From: Platynereis dumerilii
Taxonomy: Eukaryota; Annelida; Polychaeta; Phyllodocida; Nereididae
DNA length: 64,000 bases
Reading direction: 5' to 3'
Assembly (NCBI GenBank): GCA_026936325.1
Contig: JAPTHN010000109.1
Coordinates: forward strand, 372,001 to 436,000
Below are positions 33,482 to 45,174 of this stretch, in pieces (position 1 is the first letter of the stretch; the number at the start of each line of letters is the position of its first letter). Position numbers and translations under genes: made by a program. The notes beneath the pieces were generated by a model. The model saw nothing but the letters and a program-made list of their open reading frames with translations, was not told the DNA's origin and ran no database searches.

Positions 33482-34015
33482 TTCTGAGGAGACGTCTGGG
33501 GGCTGGAGGAAAGGGAGTATTGAGGTGATGGATGAGGTGATGATGTTCTGAATAATATAAATGATGCCATTTGTGGATTCATGAAGTTACAGTTGATGTC
33601 TGATGGTGGTTCCTGTCTAACTTGTTGTTGAAGCGTGTTTACAGGTGATGGGAAAGACGATCTTGAGGAACTAGCGGAAGATAACGACGAAGATGAGGAT
33701 GAAGAAGAGGACAGAGACGGAGTTGGAGGACGGCTTGGGGGTTGAATTCGTGCAGAGACGATGGGGCGGTTGATGAGGTGAGGTTGAACATCATTGAAAT
33801 TATGGTTGAGGTCATTGTAGTGGCAGTCAAAAATGGTTTCGAAGTCGGCATCTGGAAAGTAGAATAGGTTGTGTCAGTTGAAAATGTCGGTATCGAAAGC
33901 ATTGAGATTTTTGTAGCTGTAGATCTAGATGGGCATACAATGGGAGGTTGATATCTAGGGCGTTGAGTGCGGGGTTGGCATCTTGGGTGCTGAACGGGAA
34001 GTCAGCATCTTTCAA
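33482..34015 (-). pseudogene. Ser/Pro-rich coding-like fragment
   Basis: The minus strand has PDADFETIFDCHYNDLNHNF and then a Ser-rich run (about 33660-33715) and QEPPSDINCNFMNPQ. It looks like a disordered N-terminal region of the same element as the 33120-33481 pieces. No domain recognised. Confidence 0.35.
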
Positions 34016-34129
34016 GAGGTAGGAGTAGTTATCGAGAATTCCGTGGGCGTTTCGAGGGTAATTTCGAGGGGGGGTTGGAGTCGGAAAATGATCGGCTGGG
34101 CGGTTGCTGTTTCTGTCCTAGTCGAGTCC

Positions 34130-34480
34130 ACAGTTATTGATAACCTGCTGCTGGATGTCCACCAAGAGGCTGTCTTTCAGTTTTTCTAATGTTACAGTAG
34201 ATGTAGGCTTTGTTGCTGTAGAGACCCTTCTCTTCGGGCGTGCCTTCCAAATTTCCGCACTCTCCTTGGACAATCACATAATCCACTTGCTCCACAATGG
34301 GTCTTGGGTGGTCCTTCTTGCGCAAGTCGAACTTTCGCCATGCTTGCGTACCTTCTGCTGGTGCATTGCAAAATCTCTGGTATGTTGCTCCAGCCGGTCC
34401 CAATTAAAGGCCTTGAATCCACCTAGTTTGCAGTGGTATGGGGCCTCTTCGGCTGATCGTTGGCACTTCAAGATATTGTA
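34130..34480 (-). pseudogene. Zinc-finger-like coding fragment
   Basis: An open segment reads APYHCKLGGFKAFNWDRLEQ then HTRDFAMH. The spacing recalls a C2H2-type finger in which the second Cys is now Gly. Basic sequence follows, with stops. It is upstream on the same strand as the other fragments of this region. Confidence 0.4.
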
Positions 34481-34893
34481 TATTTATTCCCAAATACAGG
34501 CGATATGACAGACTGGAGTGTGGTATATACTGGACCCTGTAGGCTATACAGGCCTATAGTAGTAAACATTTCTTTCACTTCAAGTAAGCAAAAATTGTAA
34601 ACAAGTTGAAAAAATTCCTGCTCCTATGGTTAGAATCTTTTTATTTTTCAGACCCGTGATCCTGTCTGAATTTTGTGACAACCTATTGTGTAAGTGAAAT
34701 ACATGTATATGTATTAGATTATGTTCTTAAAGGTTGTACATCTTACTTTACTGTGAAATTAGAGAAAGACTAGTTTAAATTTTGCCTATAGTGTGTTTCC
34801 AAAAAGAGGTGGAAATCCTCAAATATGCACTCTATTCTTGAATTGAAAACATCAAAAATTGGTGTAAAAGGGGTTGTCGGCCAATTTGTTTAA

Positions 34894-35729
34894 GGTGGCT
34901 CGATACTCACGAAATTACGTCACCTGCACATATTTGCGCGCAGCCAGGCAGGCCCTATCTATGGTAGCGTCACCATTCCACTGTCACTGTTTAATCATCT
35001 TTTTTTAATTCTGAGAATTTCATGTGTCGGCCGCTTCGTTTGCAATTTGCGCCACTTCTATTGGGGTTAGAGACTTCCCGTTTAAAGCATTAGATGCGCT
35101 ATGAAGAGTACTACAAACTGCCGGAGTTTCAGCTTGATACTTAGAACAGAACATTTTTACAGGCGATTTTCCTCAAGCAGGTCTTATTTCTCAAAAATGA
35201 CTTGGTTATAAAAAAAAAATTGTATATCAATTTCAAGTGTGGTAGCAAGGGTTGTCTATATTATCTTATTGTTCCCCACTATTTTTGGAAGTAAATGACA
35301 AAGAAATAAAAAATCCTATCTAGTCAATTTTTTTTGGGACTATGGTTTATAAAAAAAGTTAAAATTGTCAAAATCAAAACTTTTATTCCGAGGCACTTGG
35401 AAAGTCCTTTAAAATAAATATATCTCTTCTAAATTGTCATCAGCTTTTTCATTAAAGTGTCTTCTTTAATTTCATGCTCAATTGCATAATGTCGGATTCA
35501 GTGCCACTGAATGGCAGGGAAAACTTCACAGTAAAAACGTTAAGAAAAAAAATTGAGTTTTTCAAGCGTGCGTGGACTGACTTTCATGTACATAACCTTG
35601 AATATTTTGGAAAAAAGGCTGGTAGCAAATACTTCCGTTTACATATCCTTGCTATAAACTATATTTTGGATAATTTTAAACTATTTTTAAGACATCCTAT
35701 CTTGGAAAGTTCACGAGTATCGAGCCACC
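34894..35729. mobile_element. 836-bp TTAA-target non-autonomous element, copy 1
   Basis: Inverted ends GGTGGCTCGATACTCACG and CGAGTATCGAGCCACC are each directly flanked by TTAA (34890-34893, 35730-35733), the target of piggyBac and Kolobok superfamilies. A second copy of the family is at 58448-59290. The 121-codon open frame reaching 35839 runs out of the element and is not open in the other copy. Confidence 0.88.
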
Positions 35730-35733
35730 TTAA

Positions 35734-36427
35734 ATGGCACTCCTGGAAAGGTATACTTATACAAATGAAAACTGATAGTCGGGTTTTTCTCCGATCAGTT
35801 GTGGTAACATCTCCACCAAATTTGGCTCAAATCCGCTGACCCCACTTTCCAATATATTAACAAAATCCTTGATGCTCTCAGAAAATATCAACAACAGGCA
35901 ATTTACTTGTGAAAGGTGAGGCCAGATTGCCTGGTAGTAGGATTGGAGTAAGAGTTACAATTGATAGTGAAGCACTCATTGCCAATGGCCTCTTCTCTTT
36001 TTTTTGCTGCTCTGTGCCCGCTTGGCAGGCTGGGCCATGGCTTCCCAAAACATTGCGGGCCCACGTCATCTCGCCTTGCTATGGTATCCAGACGTGGAGA
36101 TCATTGGGCTCAGATTTTAACTTTTTTTTAGGAACCATGGCATGGTGCTAAAATGAATTGACGGGATAGAATTTCTTATTTTTTTGTCATTATTTCCAAA
36201 AATGGCGAGGAACAATGTAATGCATAAAAGAAGGTTTCCTTCTGCGATGGAAAATGATTAAAAAATGTATTTATATATATCCAAGTCATTTTTGAGAAAT
36301 TGGACCTGCTTGCAAAATCACCTGTAGATGTTGAAAGCATCTCGCCTTGTTCCGTTGACCGCAATTGTAGATGACACGGCGGAAGTAGAGGTAGGCCTAT
36401 GGGAAGCAGTGGTTGATCTGAAAAATA
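35734..36427. other. No recognised feature
   Basis: AT-rich DNA with short open frames on both strands; I see no repeat end or coding signal. Confidence 0.4.
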
Positions 36428-36863
36428 ACAATATATTCAAAGCTGTCGCAGTAAAATGCAACACAAGAAAAATATGTGCACAAATTATTTCATAAAGAAT
36501 AGACCTGTCTACCCTTGACAAAAGCTCAACGTAACTTTCAGTGTCTTTCTCAGTTTCATGCTCTTGTAAGAACAATCCTGGCATCGTGGGAGTTTTGCTG
36601 TTCCTCCCTAAGCATTATTAATTGATTTCATTGAAAAGCAACTGAAGCTCGAGCAAAAATGTAGTGGTTTTTGTACTGTGAGGAAGGTTTTTGTACTGTG
36701 AGGAAGGCCCATCTGTCCAAATGTTCAAATACGACGATTTCCTATGTGAAGAATGGCACTGCCTGTCTGTCATGTTGAAGGCTGTCTGAAACTATGACCC
36801 GAGAAACTGTTTCCTTGCAGTACTTAGTAATGGTAAAGCATGAACTTTTATGCTTCGTTGTTG

Positions 36864-37202
36864 TCAATGGGCAGAATTGACCTCATCTTGTGGCGGCAAA
36901 CTCCGTTGGCACAAGAACTGTGCTGCAGTCTGTATCTTGCACCATTTCTCATGAGCATTTTGTATTGTTTTGTTTATCTTTGACACAACGACGCTACAGG
37001 AAATGAGTGTTTTTGATGTCAGCTCATTTATTACGTGTTGGGTGGATGAACGGTGAACCTCTTTAGTACGGTAGTCCTCTGCTCTGATGCTCCAGGTGCA
37101 CCATGCTGTGATTTGCTTCTGCAAGAGGTCAACAGGGACAATTTCAAGACACAATTTATCCATTCTTTTGTTTTTTTCTTTGCAATTCTCACATTTATTC
37201 AT
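36864..37202 (-). pseudogene. Repeated coding-like block U4
   Basis: Nearly identical to U1: DKLCLEIVPVDLLQKQITAW and LTSKTLISCSVVVSKINKTI. Not recognised. Confidence 0.45.
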
Positions 37203-37860
37203 CCATCAGAATTGATTCTCCTCCTCACATTATTATGGCAATTAAGATGGCAATGGGGACGGATACGGATGACTTTACTGTCGATTACAAGTTGAGTGAT
37301 ATGCCACTGTTGTAAAGCATTTTCATATGAGCGAAGCTCATTTAGCACAAGGGCAGCTCATTATCTGTGGTGCTCCTGTCTACAGTGAGTGCCTGAACAG
37401 GAAGTGCCTGTAGTTGCTAAGAAAGTGGAGCTAGTATTTTAGTCAGAGTTTAGTTTGGTAAATAATTAAAATATCTTCCAAAATGGCTTTAAAATTTTAG
37501 TCTTGGATACATGCAGTCTTGTCATATAACAACCTCCAATGACATATTTCAGGGATTTAAATCAACACGTGTATAAACATTGGAAATAATTATTTCCATA
37601 CCCCTGATTGTAAGAAGTGACTGAAAATTAAAAGTCAACACAAAAGCTAATGACTGAAATAGCTCACCAAGTAAGAAATCATAACAACACTTAAGGCTAG
37701 ATAATCTTCATTAACTATCAACAAATTATGTAACAGCTTAATAGTAAACAGTCATCTCTGAATAACTATGGTTTTATTGATCTCAGTTATGTAACATCAA
37801 CAATTTAACATAATAGATCCAAATTTAATACAGATTTGAATTACACAGCTGTCAGTGCAA

Positions 37861-37905
37861 TCTGTCTATCTATCTATCTATATATCTATCTATCTATCTA
37901 TCTAA
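37861..37905 (+). repeat. CTAT microsatellite
   Basis: About ten CTAT units with one TATA variant; the counterpart of 29230-29272. Confidence 0.9.
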
Positions 37906-38249
37906 TCTTATCTATAGATCTAATCTTATCTACATGTATCTATTCTATCTATCTCCCCATTTGCCCAGTAGATAATGCATTAGTTCTATGACAATGCTGC
38001 TCGAATTTCATGGCAGTGCCATTTACATATTACTTAAGGAAATTATTTCTTGTCTGAATTTATCTCTATATCCTCAGAGAGGAGCAGGAGCAACAGGAAT
38101 CCAAATCAGCCTCTGATACCTAAATATCTTTTTCAAAGTCATGTTGCCAGCTGGTGGTTTTCTTCTGATCCTAATAGTTTACGCTTACTTTGCCTACAGC
38201 AATGCCTGTCTTTGCTGTTATTTGGACACTTTTTCTCAGTGATGTCTCA

Positions 38250-38375
38250 CCAGCAGGCCAGATTGGAGAGTGAACTTACCACTACCTGCCTAGCCTCCAG
38301 TTGTGGCATTATGGCCATGGGTGACACATTCTGTCAGCCTTTCATCCATACTGTGTGGTATCTGGCCTGTCACAT
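38250..38375 (-). pseudogene. PIF1-like helicase fragment H4
   Basis: The right-copy equivalent of H1, nearly identical and with the same degraded P-loop. Confidence 0.55.
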
Positions 38376-38477
38376 CGAGCTACTATAAACTGCTATGATT
38401 TGTTTACATTCCCATTGTGAATGACACACTGAGAGCCAATCAGAAGGTTGTGGGCAACTTCGACTCAGCACAAGGTT

Positions 38478-38532
38478 GCCTCTAAATAGCCCACACCGGT
38501 GCTGATGGGGTGTAAAACACAAACTCACTCAC
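38478..38532 (+). repeat. SINE family 2 tail fragment
   Basis: Same insertion as 29825-29878, copied with the duplication. Confidence 0.8.
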
Positions 38533-39069
38533 TCGACTCAACACAAAGCGCATTGTACTTTTCCCTTGTGCGCATTCACATGTTCAGACATGTGAGATTC
38601 ATATACCACAAAAGGGACATTCTGGTGCCTCTCCCACTCCATGGACAACTGTCTGGTGCTCAACAAGATGGTTTTTGTGGACGTATGTCTTAGAGCACTC
38701 GTGGCATTTAATTGATGGCATCTGAAATACAGATTATGATGATAAAGTGAATGAAAACGATACAGGACAGGATGAAAGCAATGGCACAAACCCTCACAGA
38801 ATGGGTGGACACAATGGGACTGACACAACAGGATATATGCTATTACCTTATAACTTGTCTGATTTGCCTGCTCCTCCCCCATACAAGTATAGTACAGTTG
38901 TCTTATGTATGGAATGGACGTGAAAGGACGAATGCAGATATGCTCTACTCTTGACTGATGGGCTGGTACATAATTATATCTAAAAGAAGAACCTTAAGTT
39001 CCTTAATAATCTTGACTTGAGATTTAGGCACATTGTCACCAAATATCCTCAACTCTCTCCCAAGTCTGC

Positions 39070-39140
39070 TGATGCTGTAAGTTTTATTTTTTTGCTTGGC
39101 CTCCAATCGTGGTATAATGGCCATTGATAACACATTGTGG
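39070..39140 (-). pseudogene. PIF1-like helicase fragment H5
   Basis: The right-copy equivalent of H2; only the P-loop surround remains. Confidence 0.45.
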
Positions 39141-39430
39141 GCGTTTTGCTCTTCCTCCCAAAAGTCTGTTAATTGATCTCCCTGGACAACAACTTCAAAT
39201 TAACAAATATGCAAATATGTAGTGGTTTTTGTATTGGGAAGCTGGTCCGTCTGTCCAAATGTTCACATTACTTTCCTCTTGGAAATTGACGTTATTTAAG
39301 GAAGTGGACGATATCCTGTGTGAAGGATGACACTACCTGATTGTTATGTTGAAGGCTGTCTGAAATTAAGACCAAACAATGTTTCCTTGCGGCAGTAAAG
39401 CATGAACTGTTATGCTTCATTGGTGTCAAT

Positions 39431-40362
39431 GCTAGGCGATGAGATCATGTTCGCAATGATCGTTATTCGACAAGTGATTCGGCCATATTCGCAATGGTCC
39501 ATGCATAGAATATGACAGTGACAGTCAAGTGGAACAATGACTAAAACATGTTCCTACAGGCAACAATGCTAAAACTATATCCTTAATCTGCAGATGTATT
39601 CACTGGATAAAGGCATTGCCAGCTTGGCAGTCACTTCCATTCTCGAGCAGATCATGTTCGCAATGATCATGCTGATGGCTGAAACCAACAATGACATGAC
39701 AAAGCAACAAATAGACAAAATCAAACAGCAAAACAACAATAACCAATCAAGCATGTAAATCATAAACACACAGCAAAACCCCAAAAGTAACCAGGTACCA
39801 ATACACCAAGTATATATACACATGTACAGTACTGTTATACACTGCACATAATATCATCCTGGTAGCTCCATGGAAAGCAGTACAGGAAAGACAAAAAGCC
39901 TGGCCAAGGCCTGTCCAAAAGTCACAATGACAAAAGCATGTTCATAGATGAACAATGCTTAACCATCCATGAATCCGCCTATGGATCCCTTGGATCAATA
40001 CCAATCCAGCTGGATCTTAAATCGAGACTGAATGGAACATGCATGTGTTTCATGACAATCATAGTCTATGTCAACACAGCAAATGGCAAGATAATGCCAA
40101 CCAGATCTTCACAATCCACAACAGGTGAATCTCAAAGAACAAATATTTGGGTCCAAACAGCCAGTACTGATTTACAATTAGATCAGTACTGGCAAAAGCT
40201 CAATTTAAATGAGCTTCCCTCCTTCCTCCATTGATAAAACATCAAATCAAAGGAAGGGCCCTTGAAACATCCTCTTGGAATGATACAAGAAAGTCTCTCC
40301 TCCCCTGACTCTTGCTTAATATTAGCTGAGAGACCAACAGGGCAAGGATCAAAGACCTCAGT
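39431..40362. other. No recognised gene
   Basis: The block ATCATGTTCGCAATGATC appears twice (39446, 39652) and is itself nearly palindromic. Otherwise short open frames only. Confidence 0.4.
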
Positions 40363-41263
40363 CTAACTAATACTTGAAGCCTTTATACAAAGTTCTTGCA
40401 ATGGTTCATTCAAGATGAAATACGGCCAATGCACATTCTGCCTGAACCCATAATGGAGTTCTAGGCCTGCTGACCATGCAGACAGCAATGGACACACTTG
40501 TTGCTGCTTGGTCAGACTCTGTTTCCCTTGACCATGGTGACCACTGAATCTCTCATGGTTCAAGGACATGCCAAGGTCACTCTGAACTTTGCCAGTTCCA
40601 AGTTGACCCGCATAACTTGGGGGTTGGACCTGAAATGGCCAATTTTCCCCCATTTGAACCAACTTCCCACTAGCTGGATTCAAACCAAAAGTATGATCCT
40701 TTTGGATCTCTGATGCACAGTCAGTGACTCTTGTAGCCTCATGTGTCGCTTCCAATGAGCTGACAGTGGCCACAGTTACTGCTGGAACAGTGAGATGCTG
40801 AGGAAAAGGCAATTTGGGCTTGCTAGGATGCCTCCTTCTGCCTCTCTTCCTTGATCTCCTGACTTGATCCTTTGACCTCAAAGCTGTTCTTTGAAGTCCA
40901 CCAGTGACTATAGGTGCCTTTTCAGCCACCCTTTTGTCTTGGGAACTGGGGTTAGCTACAAGAGAAAGCTTAACTCCTGCAAGGATCCCCTTCACCTCAT
41001 CCATTGTGCAGCCATGTCCAGCTCTCAGATGAGAGCTCCCAGGTCAGGTTGTAGAGATGATGGTTGGTTGGATGATGGATGAGCAAGAGGTGGAGTAGGA
41101 GTTTGGTCATGATGAGATAGAGGTGAGCGATAGCGGTGGGAATGCCGGGTTGTCGGCGCTGCTGCAGGTTGGTGAGCATCGAGTAGCCGTCTGGACGGCC
41201 GTTTGTCGCGGCTGGAGTGGCGGGTAGGTTGGGCCACTGATGCTCTTGTTGCTCGAGGCATAC
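40363..41263 (-). other. Two unidentified minus-strand open frames
   Basis: A 213-codon frame (40363-41004) starts MDEVKGILAGVKLSLV and has a basic cluster RRSRKRGRRRHPSKPK. Just upstream in another frame (41025-41263) an Arg/His/Pro-rich segment starts MPRATRASVAQPTRHSSRDK. Both are on the strand of the SGNH frame at 41827 and may be fossil parts of the same retroelement. I recognise no domain. Confidence 0.35.
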
Positions 41264-41417
41264 CTGCAAGACAAGAAATTAGAGAGCAGAAAGATGCATA
41301 AAAAAAGTTGTGCAGTTTACTTGTAAGATGTGACAAATCATCGAATATGACAATATCATAGAATATATGAAATGTTGGATAATAAGATAAAGTGATCAAT
41401 AGGATGAGTAAAATAAG

Positions 41418-41790
41418 TAGAGGAAGTGGTTGGTGTGACACGAATTGGAGTGCATACAATTTGACACGAAAGGAATGCATCTTAGTGGACACAAAAGCAT
41501 ATAATGACGTGTGACGTCAAATCTATGCACACTGCAGAGCAGTGAAGAATGTGTACCTATGTGATGCGAAAGTGTCTTATTTGATGCGAAAGTGTCAATG
41601 ATGAAGTGACACGAATGAAGTGCATACAATGTGACACGAAAGTTATGCATCTTAGTGGACACGAAAGCATATAATGACGTGTGACGTCAAATCTATGCAC
41701 ACTGCGGAGCAGTGAGGAATGTGTACCTATGTGATGCGAAAGTGTCAATGATGATGTGATGAGATGGGGAGGATAGGATGTGAGTGGGAA
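41418..41790. repeat. Tandem repeat, about two units of roughly 175 bp
   Basis: GCATCTTAGTGGACAC, AAAGCATATAATGACGTGTG and ATGTGTACCTATGTGATGCG occur in order twice. GTGACACGAA and GATGCGAAAGTGTC are repeated several times within. Confidence 0.8.
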
Positions 41791-41826
41791 GAAATGTGGG
41801 AATATGGGGAAAATGTGGTAATGGTA

Positions 41827-42414
41827 TTAAAGGCCAAATATAGAAGGCTTAAGCCTGAGAAGGTCAAAGACGGCCTTGGTGAGGGATTTGGAATATTTAC
41901 GACGACCCTGGGTGGTGTTGGGATGAATTAGGTCATGAGACCATGTGGAGATGTGGCAGTGCCAGAAACCCCTGTGGGTATGATAGGTGACATTTGGTTC
42001 AACCTCTGCCATTTGCTTCAAATAAGTGTTACATGTTGTAACTTTAGTTGTAAATTGAGAAACAGTCTGTCCTGACAGGCCACGTTGCCTGTAGAGTATG
42101 GAACAGACAATGACATGTGAAATGTGATATTGTGAAATGAGGTGATGGGCCAGATCCATTATGGCAGTAGCCTCGTGGAGAGGGTCTGAGGCAGGGTCTG
42201 ACAAGTCATTTGTGCCAATGTCAATAATGACGAAATCAGGAATGATAAGACTGAACCTGGCTTGTTCAAGAACATTTTGTAGGGTGGCACCACGTTTAGG
42301 AAAAGGGTGTTTACATGTGATTGAATGCCCAGATGAGAAGAATGAGTGTGGCAGGCACGTGGCCATGTTGCCGTGACAACCCACGCGAGAGATGATCGTA
42401 AAATGAAATGACAA
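41827..42414 (-). CDS. SGNH/GDSL-hydrolase-like open frame of retroelement type (fossil)
   Basis: An open frame of 195 codons. Blocks seen are SSGHSITCKHPFPKRGATL, IPDFVIIDIGTNDLSD (the block with Gly-Thr-Asn-Asp that supplies an oxyanion residue) and, near the end, HDLIHPNTTQGRRKYSKSL (the Asp/His block). SGNH hydrolases of this short type are known as accessory domains in tyrosine-recombinase retrotransposons (DIRS/Ngaro) and in some LINEs. No reverse transcriptase or recombinase is recognised beside it, so it is treated as a relict. A host hydrolase gene is less likely, given the setting. Confidence 0.5.
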   Translation of the reverse strand: MSFHFTIISRVGCHGNMATCLPHSFFSSGHSITCKHPFPKRGATLQNVLEQARFSLIIPDFVIIDIGTNDLSDPASDPLHEATAIMDLAHHLISQYHISHVIVCSILYRQRGLSGQTVSQFTTKVTTCNTYLKQMAEVEPNVTYHTHRGFWHCHISTWSHDLIHPNTTQGRRKYSKSLTKAVFDLLRLKPSIFGL

Positions 42415-42681
42415 AGGAATGGCCTAAGACGGCGCCAATTGCTGTCATGGTAACGTAATAGCAAGCAGATTACCTGAAGTGAGAACTCAAAGCAACAGAA
42501 CGAAGTAGGAAGCACCAAAAACTCGGTTTTTTTTAAAAGTATTTGACGGAGAAAAGGTAAGATGACAGCGTGGGTTGAAAGAATTGAGAAGAAAGAGGGT
42601 GTTGCGCATGCCCAACGGAAGTAGGTCAAGGCAAAATTAGGTCGTTGGCCAATCACAAAATCTGTTTCCGACGCAAACAGT

Positions 42682-42992
42682 GTTTTAATAAAAATCTATT
42701 TTCATCCTTCATCCTGGTAAGTGATTTTTCTAAAATTCTTTAGATTATTTTTATTTTTGATAACTTCAGTGAGATGAAGCCACAAATGTGGAGCTCGGCC
42801 CAAATAGAAGAAGGATTCAACTGAAGAGGAACCTCTTCATGGATGTCTTGCAGAAAACATCTTCAACAGACCGACTGAAGAAAGAAGAAACACTGAATTC
42901 TCCTGAACCATTACCCAGGGCAGCAATCTAAATGCAACATCCATGAGCAGGTCTAGAGGCATATTTATACTTGAAGAGTGGAAAATTACACA
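42682..42992. repeat. 0.31-kb direct repeat, left copy
   Basis: Begins TTAATAAAAATCTATTTTCA and ends TTGAAGAGTGGAAAATTAC. It matches 43802-44108 almost base for base. The spacing of about 1.1 kb could reflect the repeats of a fossil retroelement or a local duplication; no internal coding part is recognised. Confidence 0.85.
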
Positions 42993-43689
42993 GGCGAAGT
43001 GACAAGCGAAGTGACAAACTTCCTCCCCAGTAAGACACATCAAACAGCTTTAATGACTGCCACCGGTATGACACATAGGTATTAGATTATGAAACAAATG
43101 TCAGTTGATATGACTGAATAAGTGAAAATAATTGTATTACAGTTCAATAATCCACTTAAATGTAATGAAGCTGCCATGAAACAAATTGAGTGAAAGATAG
43201 CGAAGTACCTCCAGGCGTCCATATTCATGTGCAGTTCAACAACGTTGTTGTCGCAAATACTTGTCCACACAAGCGAAATTTCTTAGTGAATGTCTGAAGA
43301 TGGAAGTGTCATGGTGCTTTTTTAGGCCACCTTTGGTAAAGTAGAGTTTTGATTCAATGCCTAATCATAAAAATGAGCTCATTTCATCAGCGCACAACAG
43401 GTGGAGTGACATTGTGTTAATTTCTCACCAAAGTGTGCCTCTCTCAACTTTTTGGTGAACTGGTTGCTGGTGCACCTGCAATATCACTTTCACTCACCTC
43501 CAAGGCCTTAACCGCCTGAATGTGAGAAATATCTGGAAGAATAAAAGCAAGCTTGAATAAGTCATCCCTCAGTTTATTCTGTGTCAGAGATATTGTCCAA
43601 AATATGTCACTCTAAACAGAACTGTTATAAACTCTTACACACTAGCCTATAATGAAAATTTCCAACAGCGAATGTAACTTCAAATTGAA

Positions 43690-43712
43690 AAAGTAATATA
43701 TATATATATTAT
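43690..43712. repeat. TA dinucleotide run
   Basis: A short TATA run, flanked by AT-rich DNA. Confidence 0.8.
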
Positions 43713-43801
43713 AATATTGGACTTAGATTCATATACTATTTTCATTCTCTCCAATCGCATTAAGCTGAATGTGACATCAAACCCTTTCTCATTTTAGATA
43801 A

Positions 43802-44108
43802 CTTTAATAAAAATCTATTTTCATCTTTCATCTTGGTAAATGATTTTTCTAAAATTCTTTAGATTATTTTTATTTTTGATAACTTCAGTGAGATGAAGCC
43901 ACAAATGTGGAGCTCGGCCCAAATAGAAGAAGGATTCAACTGAAGAGGAACCTCTTCATGGATGTCTTGCAGAAAACATCTTCAACAGACCGACTGAAGA
44001 AAGAAGAAACACTGAATTCTCCTGAACCATTACCCAGGGCAGCAATCTAAATGCAACATCCATGAGCAGGTCTAGAGGCATATTTATACTTGAAGAGTGG
44101 AAAATTAC
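43802..44108. repeat. 0.31-kb direct repeat, right copy
   Basis: The counterpart of 42682-42992, with a few substitutions near its start. Confidence 0.85.
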
Positions 44109-44815
44109 CCGTTAGAAAAAACTGACATTTTATTGTCTGATCATCACATACCATGGGAACCATGAGTGACTGCATCTAGTAAGCTTGGATCATCTTCAGA
44201 TAACTGAAACCTATCATTTGAGACTAAATTTGCTCAAATCTATTGAGTAAAACATGTTACTTGCTTTTTTGGTCCTAATTTTCATGCAGTTTTAGCCTTT
44301 TTCTGTGAAATGCCAAAATGTCTTGTTTTGAAATGTGCCAACAGCAGCAACCCATCAGAATTGAAAAAATGAAACTTGGCAAGATTGCTTGTTAATAATA
44401 TCTGTGGTAAATGTAGTTTTTGCAAAAAGTCACTAATGTTGTCATGGAAACCTTAAAAAGAAATTTTGCACTGGAAAATGAAATTGACAGAAATCCTCTT
44501 ATTTAGCCAGAACATATCTACCGATAACAAATGCCGGCAGTTTTTGATAAAATTGCAAAAAATGCCTGTTTGACCCATACCTCCCCTTAACTAAAACATA
44601 CATATACCAAACTTACTGGTAGTAAAGGTGGTACACATTTCGCATGAATTTTAGTACGGTCTTGAGAAAGTCGTACTTGATTGGCACAGGTAAATTTAAT
44701 GTCATAGCGCATGTGTCTGATTTCGGGTATGCAGCAGACAAGCACTCCCGACAAAACAGCACCCTCCTCATGTTACAAACTAAACATATCCTGACCCTTG
44801 ATTCAAACCAAGTAA
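44109..44815. other. No recognised gene
   Basis: AT-rich DNA. The part from about 44765 onward is shared with 52565 onward. Confidence 0.4.
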
Positions 44816-44872
44816 GTCTCTAAATAGCCTAATCAGGTGCTGATTAGATGTAAAACACCAACTCACTCACTT
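44816..44872 (+). repeat. SINE family 2 tail fragment
   Basis: Contains TCTCTAAATAGCCTAATCAG, TGCTGATTAGATGTAAAACA and CCAACTCACTCACTT. The same insertion is present at 52614-52670, so it came before the duplication of this segment. Confidence 0.78.
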
Positions 44873-45035
44873 CTGACAGTTCTGGCAGCCCACATCTTCT
44901 CAAGAGCTCTGCCAGTAACACAGGCTCAGTGGGCAGCCTCATGTACGAAATCCCACTGCCACTGCCAGTTTTGCTCCAATAGTTCTGGCAACTAATAACA
45001 CATTTGTTGCCTGATGACTTTCTCATATACGCCAT
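44873..45035 (-). CDS. THAP-like zinc-finger exon, copy 1
   Basis: From ATG at 45033-45035 the minus strand reads MAYMRKSSGNKCVISCQNYW then GISYMRLPTEPVLLAELLRR. Cys-x3-Cys, N-x-W, the GISYMRLP strand and the following Leu/Arg helix follow the first half of a THAP DNA-binding domain (family form: Cys pair, then FxRFP). The C-terminal Cys-x2-His pair is not seen and would lie in a further exon. A family 2 SINE tail abuts its 3' end. It may be the first exon of a P-element-like transposase or a THAP gene. Confidence 0.5.
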
Positions 45036-45174
45036 GATTGTCAGCGAACGGTCAGGCCCTAGTCAAATCTGTGAATATGCCACTGGGCGTGGGAAATTAT
45101 CAAACAGATTTGACATAAACTGAGGAAATCATTCAGGTCCATTTTTCATGCAACATAAATTGGGACATTTTTAC

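Larger units (their letters stand above)
36428..39430. repeat. Direct duplication, right copy
   Basis: Matches 25228-25467 plus 28028-31370. It includes block U4, the CTAT microsatellite, helicase fragments H4 and H5, and the SINE family 2 tail. A short internal tandem duplication (TTTTTGTACTGTGAGGAAGG) at 36668-36706 marks the place where the left copy holds the Helitron-like composite. The end at about 39430 is abrupt. Confidence 0.85.

Noticed and set aside
35474-35839. 121-codon frame as a gene
   Set aside because: It starts inside the TTAA element, crosses its end, and is not open in the second copy at 59 kb.
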